Of a stretch of DNA of 58,044 bases, positions 25,077-34,017 are shown in pieces. The stretch covers positions 1 to 58,044 of the forward strand of contig JAMLIN010000026.1 of assembly GCA_023954135.1 (NCBI GenBank), given 5' to 3'. The notes below the pieces were generated by a model, which worked only from the letters and a program-made list of their open reading frames with translations, was not told where the DNA came from and did no database searches. The stretch comes from Burkholderiaceae bacterium (GTDB lineage Bacteria > Pseudomonadota > Gammaproteobacteria > Burkholderiales > Burkholderiaceae_E). Numbering within the stretch: position 1 is the first letter of the stretch; each line of letters begins with the position of its first letter. A program made the translations under genes and the position numbers.

Positions 25077-26297
25077 CTACTTCTTCGCCACCAGCGGACA
25101 GCCCCCCTGGTCGATCGGCCGGAATGCCGTATCCGCCGGAATCGTCTGCAGCAGCTTGTAGTAGTCGTACGGCCCGCTGGACTCGTCCGGCTTCTTCACC
25201 TCGAACAGGTATGCCGGGTGGATCTTGCGGCCGTCGGCGCGGATGCGGCCCTTGCCGAACAGCGGATCGTCGGTCGGCATCTCCTTCATCATGGATACCA
25301 CCCGGGCGCCGTCGTCGGTGCCGGCCGCATCGACCGCCTTCAGATAATGCAGCACACCGGCATACACGCCCGCATGATCGGCCGAGGGCTTCTTGCCGCC
25401 GCTCGCCGCGGCGAAGCGCTCGCTCCAGGCGCGGGTCTGGTCATTGAGGCCCCAGTAGAAGGTCTCGGTGATCTGCAGCCCCTGGGCCTTGTCGAGACCG
25501 AGGCCATGCACGTCGGGAAGGAACACCAGCAGACCGGCCAGCTTCTGGCCTCCTTCCACGATACCGAATTCGGCTGCCTGCTTGATGGCGTTGATGGTGT
25601 CCGCGCCCGCGTTGGCCAGCCCGATGATCCTGGCCTTCGACGACTGCGCCTGCAGAAGGAAGGATGAGAAGTCCAGCGTGCTCATGGGCGCCCTCACGCT
25701 GCCCAGCACCTTGCCCCCGGAAGCCTCCACCACCTCGGAAGCATCACGCTCCAGCGCATGGCCGAATGCGTAGTCGGCGGTCAGGAAGAACCAGGTATCG
25801 CCTCCGCTCTGCACCACCGCGCGGCCGGTGCTGTGCGCCAGCATCCAGGTGTCGAACAACCAGTGGACGGTATTGGGCGTGCAGCCCTTCCCGGTCAGGT
25901 CGGGGCTTCCGGCACCCGTGTTGACGTGAACCCTGTTCTTTTCCCGGGCGATCTGGTTCACCGCCAGCGCAACCGACGATACCGGCACATCGACGATCAT
26001 GTCGACACCGTCGGTATCGAACCACTTGCGGGCGATGCCGGCTCCGACGTCAGGCTTGTTCTGGTGATCGGCGAACACCACTTCCACCTTCAGGGGCGAG
26101 CCGCTGTCCTTCAGATAGTCGTCCACCGCCATCCTGGCGGCCAGAACCGATCCAGGGCCTGCGATCTCGGCAAACGGCCCCGACATGTCGTTCATCACGC
26201 CGATCTTCACCACGCCGTCCGAAACTCGCGCGGCCCCGGGGCCGGCGACCAGCAGGCTGGCGCTTGCCAGCAGGGTGAGCAGCAATCCGCGTTTCAT
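25077..26297 (-). CDS. LivK-type ABC transporter substrate-binding protein
   Basis: A periplasmic binding protein of the branched-chain amino acid/amide/aromatic acid uptake class. The 406-residue product starts with a signal peptide (KRGLLLTLLASASLLVAGPG) and continues with the Peripla_BP_6 pattern: VVKIGVMNDMSGPFAEIAGP near residue 28 and DMIVDVPVSSVALAVNQIA around residue 112. No permease or ATPase genes are next to it; the only Liv-type transporter in the window is 21 kb away with its own binding protein. It is divergent from the acyl-CoA carboxylase genes, so its ligand may be the substrate of that pathway. SD GGAG precedes the ATG. Confidence 0.9.
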   Translation of the reverse strand: MKRGLLLTLLASASLLVAGPGAARVSDGVVKIGVMNDMSGPFAEIAGPGSVLAARMAVDDYLKDSGSPLKVEVVFADHQNKPDVGAGIARKWFDTDGVDMIVDVPVSSVALAVNQIAREKNRVHVNTGAGSPDLTGKGCTPNTVHWLFDTWMLAHSTGRAVVQSGGDTWFFLTADYAFGHALERDASEVVEASGGKVLGSVRAPMSTLDFSSFLLQAQSSKARIIGLANAGADTINAIKQAAEFGIVEGGQKLAGLLVFLPDVHGLGLDKAQGLQITETFYWGLNDQTRAWSERFAAASGGKKPSADHAGVYAGVLHYLKAVDAAGTDDGARVVSMMKEMPTDDPLFGKGRIRADGRKIHPAYLFEVKKPDESSGPYDYYKLLQTIPADTAFRPIDQGGCPLVAKK

Positions 26298-26365
26298 CGA
26301 TCCGTCTCCTTCCTGTTGTGGATGGCCCGGCCGCCGGGCTCGTGGCAGGCTCGGGTTCAGGATAT

Positions 26366-26395
26366 CATTAATCGGACGGACGACCGTATTATAAT
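26366..26395 (+). promoter_or_regulatory. Promoter with embedded GGACGGACGACCG motif upstream of carboxylase operon
   Basis: A perfect TATAAT lies at 26390-26395. Between it and a weak -35 region sits a repetitive CGGACGGACGACCG (26373-26386) flanked by TAAT and ATTA. Such GC-rich repeats between -35 and -10 are typical of repressor operators. TetR and MocR regulators are encoded further down, but I cannot say which, if any, binds here. Confidence 0.5.
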
Positions 26396-26463
26396 CTGGG
26401 CAGGAGCTTCGCTATCATGAACGGGACCCACCGCCCCGGTGGCGACGTCCAGCACCGGAGGGA

Positions 26464-28047
26464 GTGGTGAGCAACGACGAGATCGAAGCCAACGAACGGG
26501 CCTACCGACGGCTGCTGGAGGACCTGTTCGAGGCGCGCCGGCGGGCCTGGCTCGGCGGCAGCGAGAGCGCGCGGACCCGGCATCGCGAGCGCAACCGCCT
26601 GCTGGTGCGCGAGCGTATCGAGCTGCTGCTGGACGAAGGCTCGCCTTTCGTGGAGCTGGGCGAGCTGGCCGGCGAGGGAATGTACGAGGGCGTGGCCCCC
26701 GGGGCGGGAATCGTGACCGGGGTCGGCCTGATACGGGAACGCGCCTGCATGGTGATCGCCAACGACCCCACGGTGAAGGGCGGAACCTACTTCGGCATGA
26801 CCTGCCGCAAGCACGTCCGCGCCCAGCGCTTCGCCATGCAGCATCGGCTGCCCTGCGTCACCCTCGTCGACAGCGGTGGCGCCTTCCTGCCGGACCAGGC
26901 CAACATCTTCCCCGACGACGGTCTCTTCGGCAGCATCTTCCGCAACCAGGTCGAGATGTCCGGGCGAGGCATCGCGCAGATCGCGGTGGTGCTCGGCGCC
27001 TGTACCGCCGGCGGCGCCTACATCCCTGCGCTGTGCGACGAGGTGGTGATCGTACGCGGCAAGGGCTTCATGTTCCTCGGTGGCCCGCAGCTGGTGAAGG
27101 CGGCCACCGGCGAGATCGTCGATGCCGAGCGGCTCGGTGGCGCCGACATGCACAGCCGCGTGAGCGGCGTGACAGACCACGTCGCCGACGACGACGGGCA
27201 CGCCATGGCCATCGCGCGGCAGCTGGTCCAGGAACTGCCGCCCATGCGGGCGCCCTTGCGCGATCGCGCTCCGGTACGCGAGCCGGCACGACCGGTCACC
27301 GACGTCTACCGGATCGTCAGCGCGAATCCCAGGAAGCCCACGCCTGCGCGCGAGATACTGGAATGCCTGCTCGATGGCGGCGAGATGACCGAGTTCAAGG
27401 CCGAGTTCGGCCCCACGCTGATCACCGGCTTCGCCCGCATCGGCGGCTGGCAGGTGGGCGTGCTCGCCAATGACGGCGTCCTCTTCACGGAGTGCGCGGC
27501 CAAGGCCACGCACTTCATCGACCTGTGCTGCAAGCGCGACATTCCGCTGCTGTTCCTGGCCGACGTATCCGGCTTCATGGTCGGTCTGGAGGCCGAACAG
27601 GGCGGGATCGCCAAGGCGGGCGCGCGCTTCATCACCGCCATGAGCTCGGCCCGGGTGCCGCGATTCACGATCATCACGGGAGGTTCCTACGGCGCGGGCT
27701 ACCTCGCGATGTGCGGTCGAGCCTTCCGTCCCAACGCGATGTTCATGTGGCCGAACGGCCGGGCGGCGATCATGGGCCCGGAGCAGGCCGCCCTCACCCT
27801 GGCCATGGTGAAGCGGCAGAACCTCGAGGCACAGGGCCTTGCCTGGAGCGACGATGAGGAAGAAGCCTTCAAGGCGCCGATCCGCGAGCAGTACGAGACC
27901 TTCGCCGCGGCCCGCAATTTCGCGCGCCATCTCTGGGTGGACGGCATCCTCGATCCGGCGGAGACGCGGCCCGTCATGACCCTGCTGCTCGACCTGGCCT
28001 CGAGGGTCCCCAGCGAGCCGACGCAGTTCGGCGTCTTCCGGATGTAG
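26464..28047 (+). CDS. Acyl-CoA carboxylase, carboxyltransferase (beta) subunit
   Basis: Transfers CO2 from carboxybiotin to an acyl-CoA. The 527-residue product carries both halves of the carboxyltransferase fold. The N half has PGAGIVTGVGLIRERACMVI, VKGGTYFGMTCRKH, VTLVDSGGAFLPDQ and CTAGGAYIPALCDE; the C half has FLADVSGFMVGLEAEQGGI and ITGGSYGAGYLAMCGRAF. These fit the methylcrotonyl-CoA/geranyl-CoA carboxylase beta group better than propionyl-CoA carboxylase, but the substrate is not fixed by what I see. The start is a GTG (26464 or 26467) after CGGAGGGAG. It is 5 bases upstream of its biotin subunit gene. Confidence 0.93.
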   Translation: MVSNDEIEANERAYRRLLEDLFEARRRAWLGGSESARTRHRERNRLLVRERIELLLDEGSPFVELGELAGEGMYEGVAPGAGIVTGVGLIRERACMVIANDPTVKGGTYFGMTCRKHVRAQRFAMQHRLPCVTLVDSGGAFLPDQANIFPDDGLFGSIFRNQVEMSGRGIAQIAVVLGACTAGGAYIPALCDEVVIVRGKGFMFLGGPQLVKAATGEIVDAERLGGADMHSRVSGVTDHVADDDGHAMAIARQLVQELPPMRAPLRDRAPVREPARPVTDVYRIVSANPRKPTPAREILECLLDGGEMTEFKAEFGPTLITGFARIGGWQVGVLANDGVLFTECAAKATHFIDLCCKRDIPLLFLADVSGFMVGLEAEQGGIAKAGARFITAMSSARVPRFTIITGGSYGAGYLAMCGRAFRPNAMFMWPNGRAAIMGPEQAALTLAMVKRQNLEAQGLAWSDDEEEAFKAPIREQYETFAAARNFARHLWVDGILDPAETRPVMTLLLDLASRVPSEPTQFGVFRM

Positions 28048-28052
28048 ACGCG

Positions 28053-30065
28053 ATGTACGAAAAGATCCTGATCGCCAACCGCGGCGAGATCGCCTGCCGG
28101 ATCGCGAGGACGCTGCGGCGCATGGGAATCTCGGTGGCGACCGTGCATTCCACCGCCGATGCGAACGCCCTGCACGTCCGGGAGATCGGTGAATCGATCC
28201 TGATCGGCGAAGGGCCCGCGCGCGAGAGCTATCTCGATGTCGAAGCCATCCTGCGCGCGGCGCAGGCCTGCCGTGCCGATGCGATTCATCCGGGATTCGG
28301 CTTTCTCTCGGAGAACCCTCTGCTTGCGCGGCGCTGCGCCGATCTCGGCATCGAGTTCATCGGCCCGGACGCGCAGGCACTGGAGCTCTTCGGCGACAAG
28401 GCCGCCGCGAAGACCCTGGCGAAGCGGCTCGGCGTTCCGACGGCCGACGGATCGTCCCAGGCCACCGACGACGTCGACCAGGTGATGGTCGCCGTCGGAC
28501 AATCTTCCCTGCCCTGCGTGGTCAAGGCGGTCCAGGGCGGCGGCGGCAAGGGCATGCGGGTGATCCGGAGCCTGGACACCGCCCGCGGCGCCGTCGAAGC
28601 GGCCATCCGCGAAGGACGGTCCTCGTTCGGGGACGGCCGGGTCATCGTCGAGCGCTACCTGGAGCGACCGCGCCACATCGAGGTCCAGATCCTGGGTGAT
28701 GGCCGCGGCAACGTGGTGCATCTCTACGACCGCGAATGCTCGCTGCAGCGGCGCCACCAGAAGGTCATCGAGGAAGCGCCGGTGTGCAGCATCCCGGACG
28801 CGGTCCGGCAACGCCTCTGGGCCCATTCGGTCGAGCTCTGCCAGGCGATGAGATACCGGGGGCTCGGCACCGTGGAGTTCGCCGTGACCCCGGATGCCGC
28901 GGTTTTCCTGGAGGTGAACCCCCGCCTGCAGGTGGAGCATCCGGTCACGGAGAGCGTGCTCGGGCTCGACCTGGTGGAGCTGCAGGTCCGTACCCTGGCC
29001 GAAGGCCGCCTTCCGATGCCCCCGGAGCAGGTGCCCGTCCCGCGGGGGCATGCCGTCCAGGCCCGCCTGTACGCGGAGGATCCGCGCCGGGGCTTCCTGC
29101 CGTCCACGGGCCGGATCGAAGCGTTCCGGGTGGGGCCCGGCGTGCGCGCCGACATCGGCGTGGTCGCGGGTTGCGACATCAGTCCCCACTACGATCCGAT
29201 GATCGCCAAGCTGATCGCCCATGACGACGCGCGCGACAAGGCCCTGCTGCGGCTGCGCGAAGCGCTCGCGCAGACCGTCGTGCTGGGGGTGGTGAGCAAT
29301 CGCAGCTTCCTTCTGGAGCTGCTCGATACGGCCCAGGCGAGGAACAACGACGTCGACACCGAGACCATCGACCGCTGGATCGCCGCGTCGGGCGCAATGG
29401 ACGAAGGCCGACAGGTCCGCCATGTCGCGGCCCTGATGGCCATCTGGAGGCGGGAGACGAGCCGCGGCAATGGGCCGGACGGCGCCTGGAGCGATCCGTC
29501 GCTCACCGGCTGGCGCCTGTCCCGCGGCCGGGCATCCCGCCCGTCCGTCGACGAGATCGGCCTGCGCCATGTCGTGTCGACGCCATCGGGTCGCCATCGG
29601 GTCGGCTTCGGGGCAACGACGGGCAATGGCGCCTGGCCGGTCCGCGTGGACGATGAGATCGTCACCGTGACGATGGGGCCCGTTCTGGCCGACGGAAGCT
29701 GTCTCGTGGAGCTCGATGGATCCACGCTGCGCCTGACGGCGGCATGCCGGCCGCAGCACGCCTGGGCCACTATGGGAGACGAGCAGATCACGCTCGACAT
29801 CGCACCGCTGCACTCGGCCCGGAAAGACGCGCATGGCGATGGGGTCGGAGCGGTGCTTGCTCCCATGATGGGCATGGTGATCGCCATCCACGTCGACAAG
29901 GGGCAACGGGTGAAGCCCGGAGACCCGCTGGCAACGATCGAATCCATGAAGATGGAGATGCCGATCGTCGCGGCCGCCGAGGGTGAGGTAGGCTGGATCG
30001 GCTGCAGCGTCGGCGGCAAGGTGGAGCGCAACCAGGAGCTGTTCCGCATAGCGGACGCAAGCTGA
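28053..30065 (+). CDS. Acyl-CoA carboxylase, biotin carboxylase/biotin carrier (alpha) subunit
   Basis: Carboxylates its own biotin using ATP and bicarbonate. The 670-residue product has a biotin carboxylase domain (ILIANRGEIACRIARTLRRM at the start; ATP-grasp glycine loop KAVQGGGGKGMRVIRS near residue 160; catalytic EVNPRLQVEHPVTE near residue 290). A middle BT-like region of weak conservation follows, then a C-terminal biotinyl domain with biotinyl Lys in ESMKME near residue 632. The more usual tetrapeptide is AMKM; here it is SMKM, a known variation. It is cotranscribed with the beta subunit and followed by an acyl-CoA ligase after 45 bases. Confidence 0.93.
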   Translation: MYEKILIANRGEIACRIARTLRRMGISVATVHSTADANALHVREIGESILIGEGPARESYLDVEAILRAAQACRADAIHPGFGFLSENPLLARRCADLGIEFIGPDAQALELFGDKAAAKTLAKRLGVPTADGSSQATDDVDQVMVAVGQSSLPCVVKAVQGGGGKGMRVIRSLDTARGAVEAAIREGRSSFGDGRVIVERYLERPRHIEVQILGDGRGNVVHLYDRECSLQRRHQKVIEEAPVCSIPDAVRQRLWAHSVELCQAMRYRGLGTVEFAVTPDAAVFLEVNPRLQVEHPVTESVLGLDLVELQVRTLAEGRLPMPPEQVPVPRGHAVQARLYAEDPRRGFLPSTGRIEAFRVGPGVRADIGVVAGCDISPHYDPMIAKLIAHDDARDKALLRLREALAQTVVLGVVSNRSFLLELLDTAQARNNDVDTETIDRWIAASGAMDEGRQVRHVAALMAIWRRETSRGNGPDGAWSDPSLTGWRLSRGRASRPSVDEIGLRHVVSTPSGRHRVGFGATTGNGAWPVRVDDEIVTVTMGPVLADGSCLVELDGSTLRLTAACRPQHAWATMGDEQITLDIAPLHSARKDAHGDGVGAVLAPMMGMVIAIHVDKGQRVKPGDPLATIESMKMEMPIVAAAEGEVGWIGCSVGGKVERNQELFRIADAS

Positions 30066-30110
30066 ACCGGCACAGTGCCCATAGAATCGTTCGGATCGAC
30101 GGGAGGTTCC

Positions 30111-31619
30111 ATGCATCCTCAGCCAGCCGCTACACGACTCTGCCTGACCGACCTTTTCCGCAAGCGTGTCCGGACGCGACCGGATGCTCCCGCGCTCAGC
30201 CATGGGGAGCGTTCGCTGACCTTCCGGGAACTGGAAACCCGGGTGCGTCTCTGGGCGGCGCTGTTGCATCGGCGCGGCCTGCGCCGCGGTGAACGGATCG
30301 CCGTCTGGTCGGAGAACAGGACCGAGTACGTGGAGATCCAGCTGGCCGCGGCGCGGCTGGGAATCATCGTGGCTTGCCTGAACTGGCGCCTGCACTCGTC
30401 CGAGCAGTTGCACTGCATCCGCCTGGTCGAGCCGGGCATGGTCCTGGTGTCCGCCCGGTACCGCGAAGCCCTGGAAGGCATGGATCACGGGGTACCGCAG
30501 GTCATCGACCTCGACGCACCGATCGACTTCCCGTCGACGGACGCGGCGGACCTCCCTGAAGGCCCTGTCGATCCGGAAGACGGTTTCCTGATCCTCTACA
30601 CCAGCGGCACGACCGGCCTGCCCAAGGGCGCCGTGATCAGCCAGCGCGCCACGATCGCGCGCAGCATGGCGTACGCAGCCGAGTTCCGCCTCGGGGGCGA
30701 GGACGGCTTCATCGCCTGGTCGCCGTTCTTTCACATGGCTGCGACCGATCATTCGCTCGCCACCCTCCTTCTCGGCGGTCATGTGATCGTGCACGACGGC
30801 TTCAGCGCCGAGCAGGTCCGCGCCACGCTCGAACGCGAGCCCATCGGCTGGCTAGTCGCCATGCCCGGCATGATCGAACCGCTGATCGAAGCGCTCGAGG
30901 CCGCCCCGGGGACACGTCGCAGGGTGCGCATGGTCGGCGCGATGGCGGACCTGGTGCCGCGGCAACAGATCGCCCGGCTGACCGCGCTGCTCGACGCTCC
31001 TTATCTCAACAGCTTCGGCTCCACGGAAACCGGTGTCCCGCCGGCCTCCGGCTCACTGCTGGAAGCGGGCCGAATGCCGGAGAGCCTGTCGAAGCAGGAG
31101 TCGGGCTGGTGCGACGTCAGGCTGGTGGACGAGGAGGGCCGGGACGTTCCCCTCGAGACACCCGGCAACATGTGGGTGCGCGGGCCGACGCTGTTCTCCG
31201 GCTACTGGGCCGGCGGACGGATCGACGACAGCGAGCTCGCCAGCGGCTGGTTCAACCTCGGCGACCTGTTCGTGCGCCATGCCGACGGCTCCCTCGATTT
31301 CGTCGACCGCAGCAAGTACCTCATCAAGTCGGGCGGAGAGAACATCTATCCGGCGGAGATCGAACGCGTTCTCCTCGCCCACCCGGGCGTTGCCGAGGCC
31401 GTGGTGGTGCGTCGCAAGGACGATCGCTGGGGCGAGGTTCCGGTAGCCTTCGTCGCCCTGCGGGACGAAGCGCTGCCCGCCGATTCCCTGCGGGCCTATT
31501 GCGGCGAGCATCTCGCGGGGTACAAGGTTCCGAAGGAGATTCGCGTCATCTCCGCCGACGCACTGCCGCGCAACAGCACCGGCAAGATACAGAAGAAGCT
31601 GGTCGAGGCGATGCTCTGA
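30111..31619 (+). CDS. AMP-dependent acyl-CoA synthetase
   Basis: Activates a carboxylic acid to its CoA thioester through an acyl-AMP. The 502-residue product has the adenylation motifs: LYTSGTTGLPKGAV (phosphate loop), NSFGSTETG, WFNLGDLFVRHADGSLDFVD with hinge Lys in DRSKYLIKSGGENIYPAEIE, and the catalytic C-terminal Lys in PRNSTGKIQKKLV. The start ATG 30111 follows a strong GGGAGG; an upstream GTG at 30075 lacks one. It closes the carboxylase operon, so it probably makes the acyl-CoA that is carboxylated, or a downstream one. A near-perfect inverted repeat starts at its stop codon. Confidence 0.92.
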   Translation: MHPQPAATRLCLTDLFRKRVRTRPDAPALSHGERSLTFRELETRVRLWAALLHRRGLRRGERIAVWSENRTEYVEIQLAAARLGIIVACLNWRLHSSEQLHCIRLVEPGMVLVSARYREALEGMDHGVPQVIDLDAPIDFPSTDAADLPEGPVDPEDGFLILYTSGTTGLPKGAVISQRATIARSMAYAAEFRLGGEDGFIAWSPFFHMAATDHSLATLLLGGHVIVHDGFSAEQVRATLEREPIGWLVAMPGMIEPLIEALEAAPGTRRRVRMVGAMADLVPRQQIARLTALLDAPYLNSFGSTETGVPPASGSLLEAGRMPESLSKQESGWCDVRLVDEEGRDVPLETPGNMWVRGPTLFSGYWAGGRIDDSELASGWFNLGDLFVRHADGSLDFVDRSKYLIKSGGENIYPAEIERVLLAHPGVAEAVVVRRKDDRWGEVPVAFVALRDEALPADSLRAYCGEHLAGYKVPKEIRVISADALPRNSTGKIQKKLVEAML

Positions 31620-31790
31620 TACGGATCCGCATTCAACCGTATAACCGCGTTGGGTCGCCTTGCCGTGCAACCGCACTGTCTGCGGCTCCCCGCCACGGCC
31701 GCGCTCACAGGCGCGGCCGGTCTCGCCGGCGCGAAGCGATGCTTCACGAATTCCCGGCTCGACTTCTACGGTTGAATGCGAATCCGTAAG
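31620..31790. repeat. 171-bp element bounded by 22-bp inverted repeats
   Basis: Bases 31620-31641 and 31769-31790 are inverted copies matching at 21 of 22 positions (outer ends TACGGATCC and ATCCGTA). The 127-bp spacer holds a further perfect hairpin, GGCCGCG...CGCGGCC (around 31708). The element fills the gap between the convergent ligase and tetR genes. It could be a small non-autonomous element, a cruciform, or a pair of operators, since each arm is itself a partial dyad (TACGG...CCGTA). No T-tract follows, so a plain terminator is less likely. Confidence 0.65.
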
Positions 31791-31799
31791 AGGCCGAGG

Positions 31800-32405
31800 C
31801 TAGCCCGGACCCTCGGGTTCGTGCAGCATTCGTTCGACCATGGACTGGTACAGGCGCGTCAGCTGCTTCCTGGAGAGCTTTCCGTCGGGACGATACCAGT
31901 TGCTCACCCCGGTCAGCAGCGCGAGGATGGCCTTGGAGACGACGGCCGGGTTCTCGACGCGCCACAGGCCTTTCCTTCTTCCTCGTTCGAGGATGGCGCG
32001 CAGATGCCGCTCGTACTGCTTGCGCCTGGCCGTGATGCGCGCGTACTGCTCGGGGGAAAGGCTGCGCAACTCCATGTTGCCGATGAAGACCTCTTCCTTG
32101 CGAGCCGTATGCCAGTCGATGTGGAATTCGACGAAGGCCATGAGCGCGTCCCGAGGTTCCGACACATCGGCCATGTGCGCCTCGAAGTCGAGCAGCAGCT
32201 CGGCCATTATCTCGTCGAGCAGATTGCCGAGGAACTCCTGCTTGTTCGGAATGTAGTTGTGCAGGGACCCAACGCGCAGGCCTACGTCGGCCGCGAGCGT
32301 CCGCAGGCTCATCGCTTCATAGCCGTGCCGGTAGATCCGATGGATCGCGGCCTTGCGGATGGCCCGCATCGTATCGGCGCCGCTGGCGCCCACCGGCCTA
32401 GCCAT
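31800..32405 (-). CDS. TetR-family transcriptional regulator
   Basis: A 201-residue regulator with an N-terminal TetR helix-turn-helix (RAIRKAAIHRIYRHGYEAMS, then LRTLAADVGLRVGSLHNYI) and a variable ligand-binding C-terminal domain. Normal family length. It is convergent with the acyl-CoA ligase and lies ten bases from one arm of a 22-bp inverted repeat. Such regulators often sense acyl-CoA or fatty acids. The nearby carboxylase operon is a plausible target, but no shared operator is proven. Confidence 0.9.
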   Translation of the reverse strand: MARPVGASGADTMRAIRKAAIHRIYRHGYEAMSLRTLAADVGLRVGSLHNYIPNKQEFLGNLLDEIMAELLLDFEAHMADVSEPRDALMAFVEFHIDWHTARKEEVFIGNMELRSLSPEQYARITARRKQYERHLRAILERGRRKGLWRVENPAVVSKAILALLTGVSNWYRPDGKLSRKQLTRLYQSMVERMLHEPEGPG

Positions 32406-32498
32406 GGCGGGGCCTGCGCGAGGGCCCGCGGGGCACTCGCTGCGTCGAGTCGAAGCTTCGGAAACCTGAAGGCGGAAGGCGGTGCATGAGTCCGGATG

Positions 32499-33899
32499 TT
32501 ACCGGAGCCGCCCGGCGCGCAAGATCCGGGCAAGCGCGTCGAACACCCGCCTGTCCGCCGACTGCGCGACGTTGAAGCGCAGAAAGCTGCCCGCCGCCGG
32601 CGACTGGCTGAAGGCGTTGCCCGGCGCCAGAACGATGCCTTCGGCCAGGCAGGACCGGGCGATGTCGGCCGCATCGACGCCCTCGGGCAGGCGGCACCAC
32701 AGGAACATGCCCGCCCGCGGGACGATCCAGGGAACGATGTCCATCGCGCCGAGGCGGGCGATCACCCTGCTTCTTGCCTCGGCCAGCCGGCTGCGGATCG
32801 TCTCCATATGCCGGCGATACCCGCTGCCGGTCAGCGCCGCGAGGAGGACGACGGCCGAGAGCTGGCCACCGCCGAAGCTCGTTGCGATCCTGAGGTCGAC
32901 CAGGCTGTCGATCCAGTCGGGACGCGCGGCGATGTAGCCGCAACGCAGCGACGCCGACACCGTCTTGGAGAAGCTGCCGATGTGGATCACACGCGACAGC
33001 CCGTCGAAGGCCGCCAGCCTCGGTGCGGGATCGAGCTCGAAGTCCGCGAAGATGTCGTCCTCGACGATGACGAGACCGGCCTCGTCGGCCAGCTTCAGGA
33101 GCCGATGGGCGATGACCGGGGACAGCGTCGCGCCGGTGGGATTGTGGATGCCGGAGTTGGTGATGTAGAGGCGCGGAGAATGCTCCTGCAAGGCGGCCTC
33201 GAAAGCGGGGATGTCCGGCCCGTCCGGCGTGAACGGCACGCCCACCGCCTTCGCGCGATGCGCCCGCAGCAGGGCGTGGAAGTTGAAGTAGCAGGGGTCG
33301 TCGACCAGGACGGTGTCGCCCGGCTCCAGCAGGAAGCGGAGAATCAGGTCGATCGCCTGGGTGCCCGATTCGGTGAGCATGATCCGTTCGGGCGACACCT
33401 CGATGTTCGCGGCGGCCATGCGCCGGGCGAGCAGCTGGCGCAGCCCCGGCAGGCCGAGCGGCGTGGCGTAGTCGGCCAGCACGGCCGCATCCGCCCGGGC
33501 GGCCATGCGCAGTGCCCGACGCATCCCGGACTCGTACATCCACGACGCGGGCAGCCAGCCGCAACCGGGCATCAGCAGGCTGGTGCCCGCTTCCAGCGAC
33601 TGGCGCGATATCCAGAGCGGATCGACTTCCCGATCCAGCCGTGGCTCGATCTGCGAGAGGGCCAGTGGCGCGACCGGCCCGGCGACGTAGAAGCCCGAGC
33701 CCGGACGGGCGCGGATGATCCCCTCGGCGGCCAGGCGCTCGTAGGCCTCCACCACGGTGGACACCGAGAACCCCATCGCCCTGGCCTGGGCGCGCACCGA
33801 AGGCAGCCGCGTGCCCGGCGGCCAGGCGCGGGCTTCGATCCTCGAGCGGATCGAAGCCATAACCGCGTCGATCCGGGTTCCGCCCTGCCTCACGCGCAC
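32499..33899 (-). CDS. MocR-type (GntR plus aminotransferase) transcriptional regulator
   Basis: A 466-residue fusion of a winged helix-turn-helix GntR domain (LPSVRAQARAMGFSVSTVVE and YERLAAEGIIRARPGSGFYV, residues about 30-75) with a class I aminotransferase domain. The PLP-binding Lys is in HIGSFSKTVSASLRCGY. Members regulate neighbouring genes in response to PLP or amino acids and seldom catalyse reactions. It is divergent from an EamA-family exporter, a very common pairing, so it likely controls that gene. The intergenic DNA has repeated GACTGTAT motifs. Confidence 0.92.
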   Translation of the reverse strand: MRVRQGGTRIDAVMASIRSRIEARAWPPGTRLPSVRAQARAMGFSVSTVVEAYERLAAEGIIRARPGSGFYVAGPVAPLALSQIEPRLDREVDPLWISRQSLEAGTSLLMPGCGWLPASWMYESGMRRALRMAARADAAVLADYATPLGLPGLRQLLARRMAAANIEVSPERIMLTESGTQAIDLILRFLLEPGDTVLVDDPCYFNFHALLRAHRAKAVGVPFTPDGPDIPAFEAALQEHSPRLYITNSGIHNPTGATLSPVIAHRLLKLADEAGLVIVEDDIFADFELDPAPRLAAFDGLSRVIHIGSFSKTVSASLRCGYIAARPDWIDSLVDLRIATSFGGGQLSAVVLLAALTGSGYRRHMETIRSRLAEARSRVIARLGAMDIVPWIVPRAGMFLWCRLPEGVDAADIARSCLAEGIVLAPGNAFSQSPAAGSFLRFNVAQSADRRVFDALARILRAGRLR

Positions 33900-33908
33900 C
33901 TCCCGCTC

Positions 33909-33962
33909 GACTGTATTGTCATTGGATACATCACGGTTACTTCAGATCGTACTGGACTGTAT
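33909..33962. promoter_or_regulatory. Repeat motifs in mocR/eamA intergenic region
   Basis: GACTGTAT occurs at 33909-33916 and 33955-33962 in the same orientation, 46 bases apart. The first also forms a dyad TGTAT-N9-ATACA (33912-33930). MocR regulators usually bind direct repeats in the intergenic region with their divergent target. The segment is locally AT-rich compared with its surroundings, as expected of a promoter region. Confidence 0.45.
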
Positions 33963-34017
33963 ATGGATGAAGCAATGCATCCGTGGTCAACTCGGATTCA
34001 ACCGGACCGGAGCAGCG

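Noticed and set aside
27699-30794. A 1031-codon minus-strand frame across the carboxylase genes
   Set aside because: It is antisense to two well-conserved carboxylase genes and shows only high-GC shadow composition.
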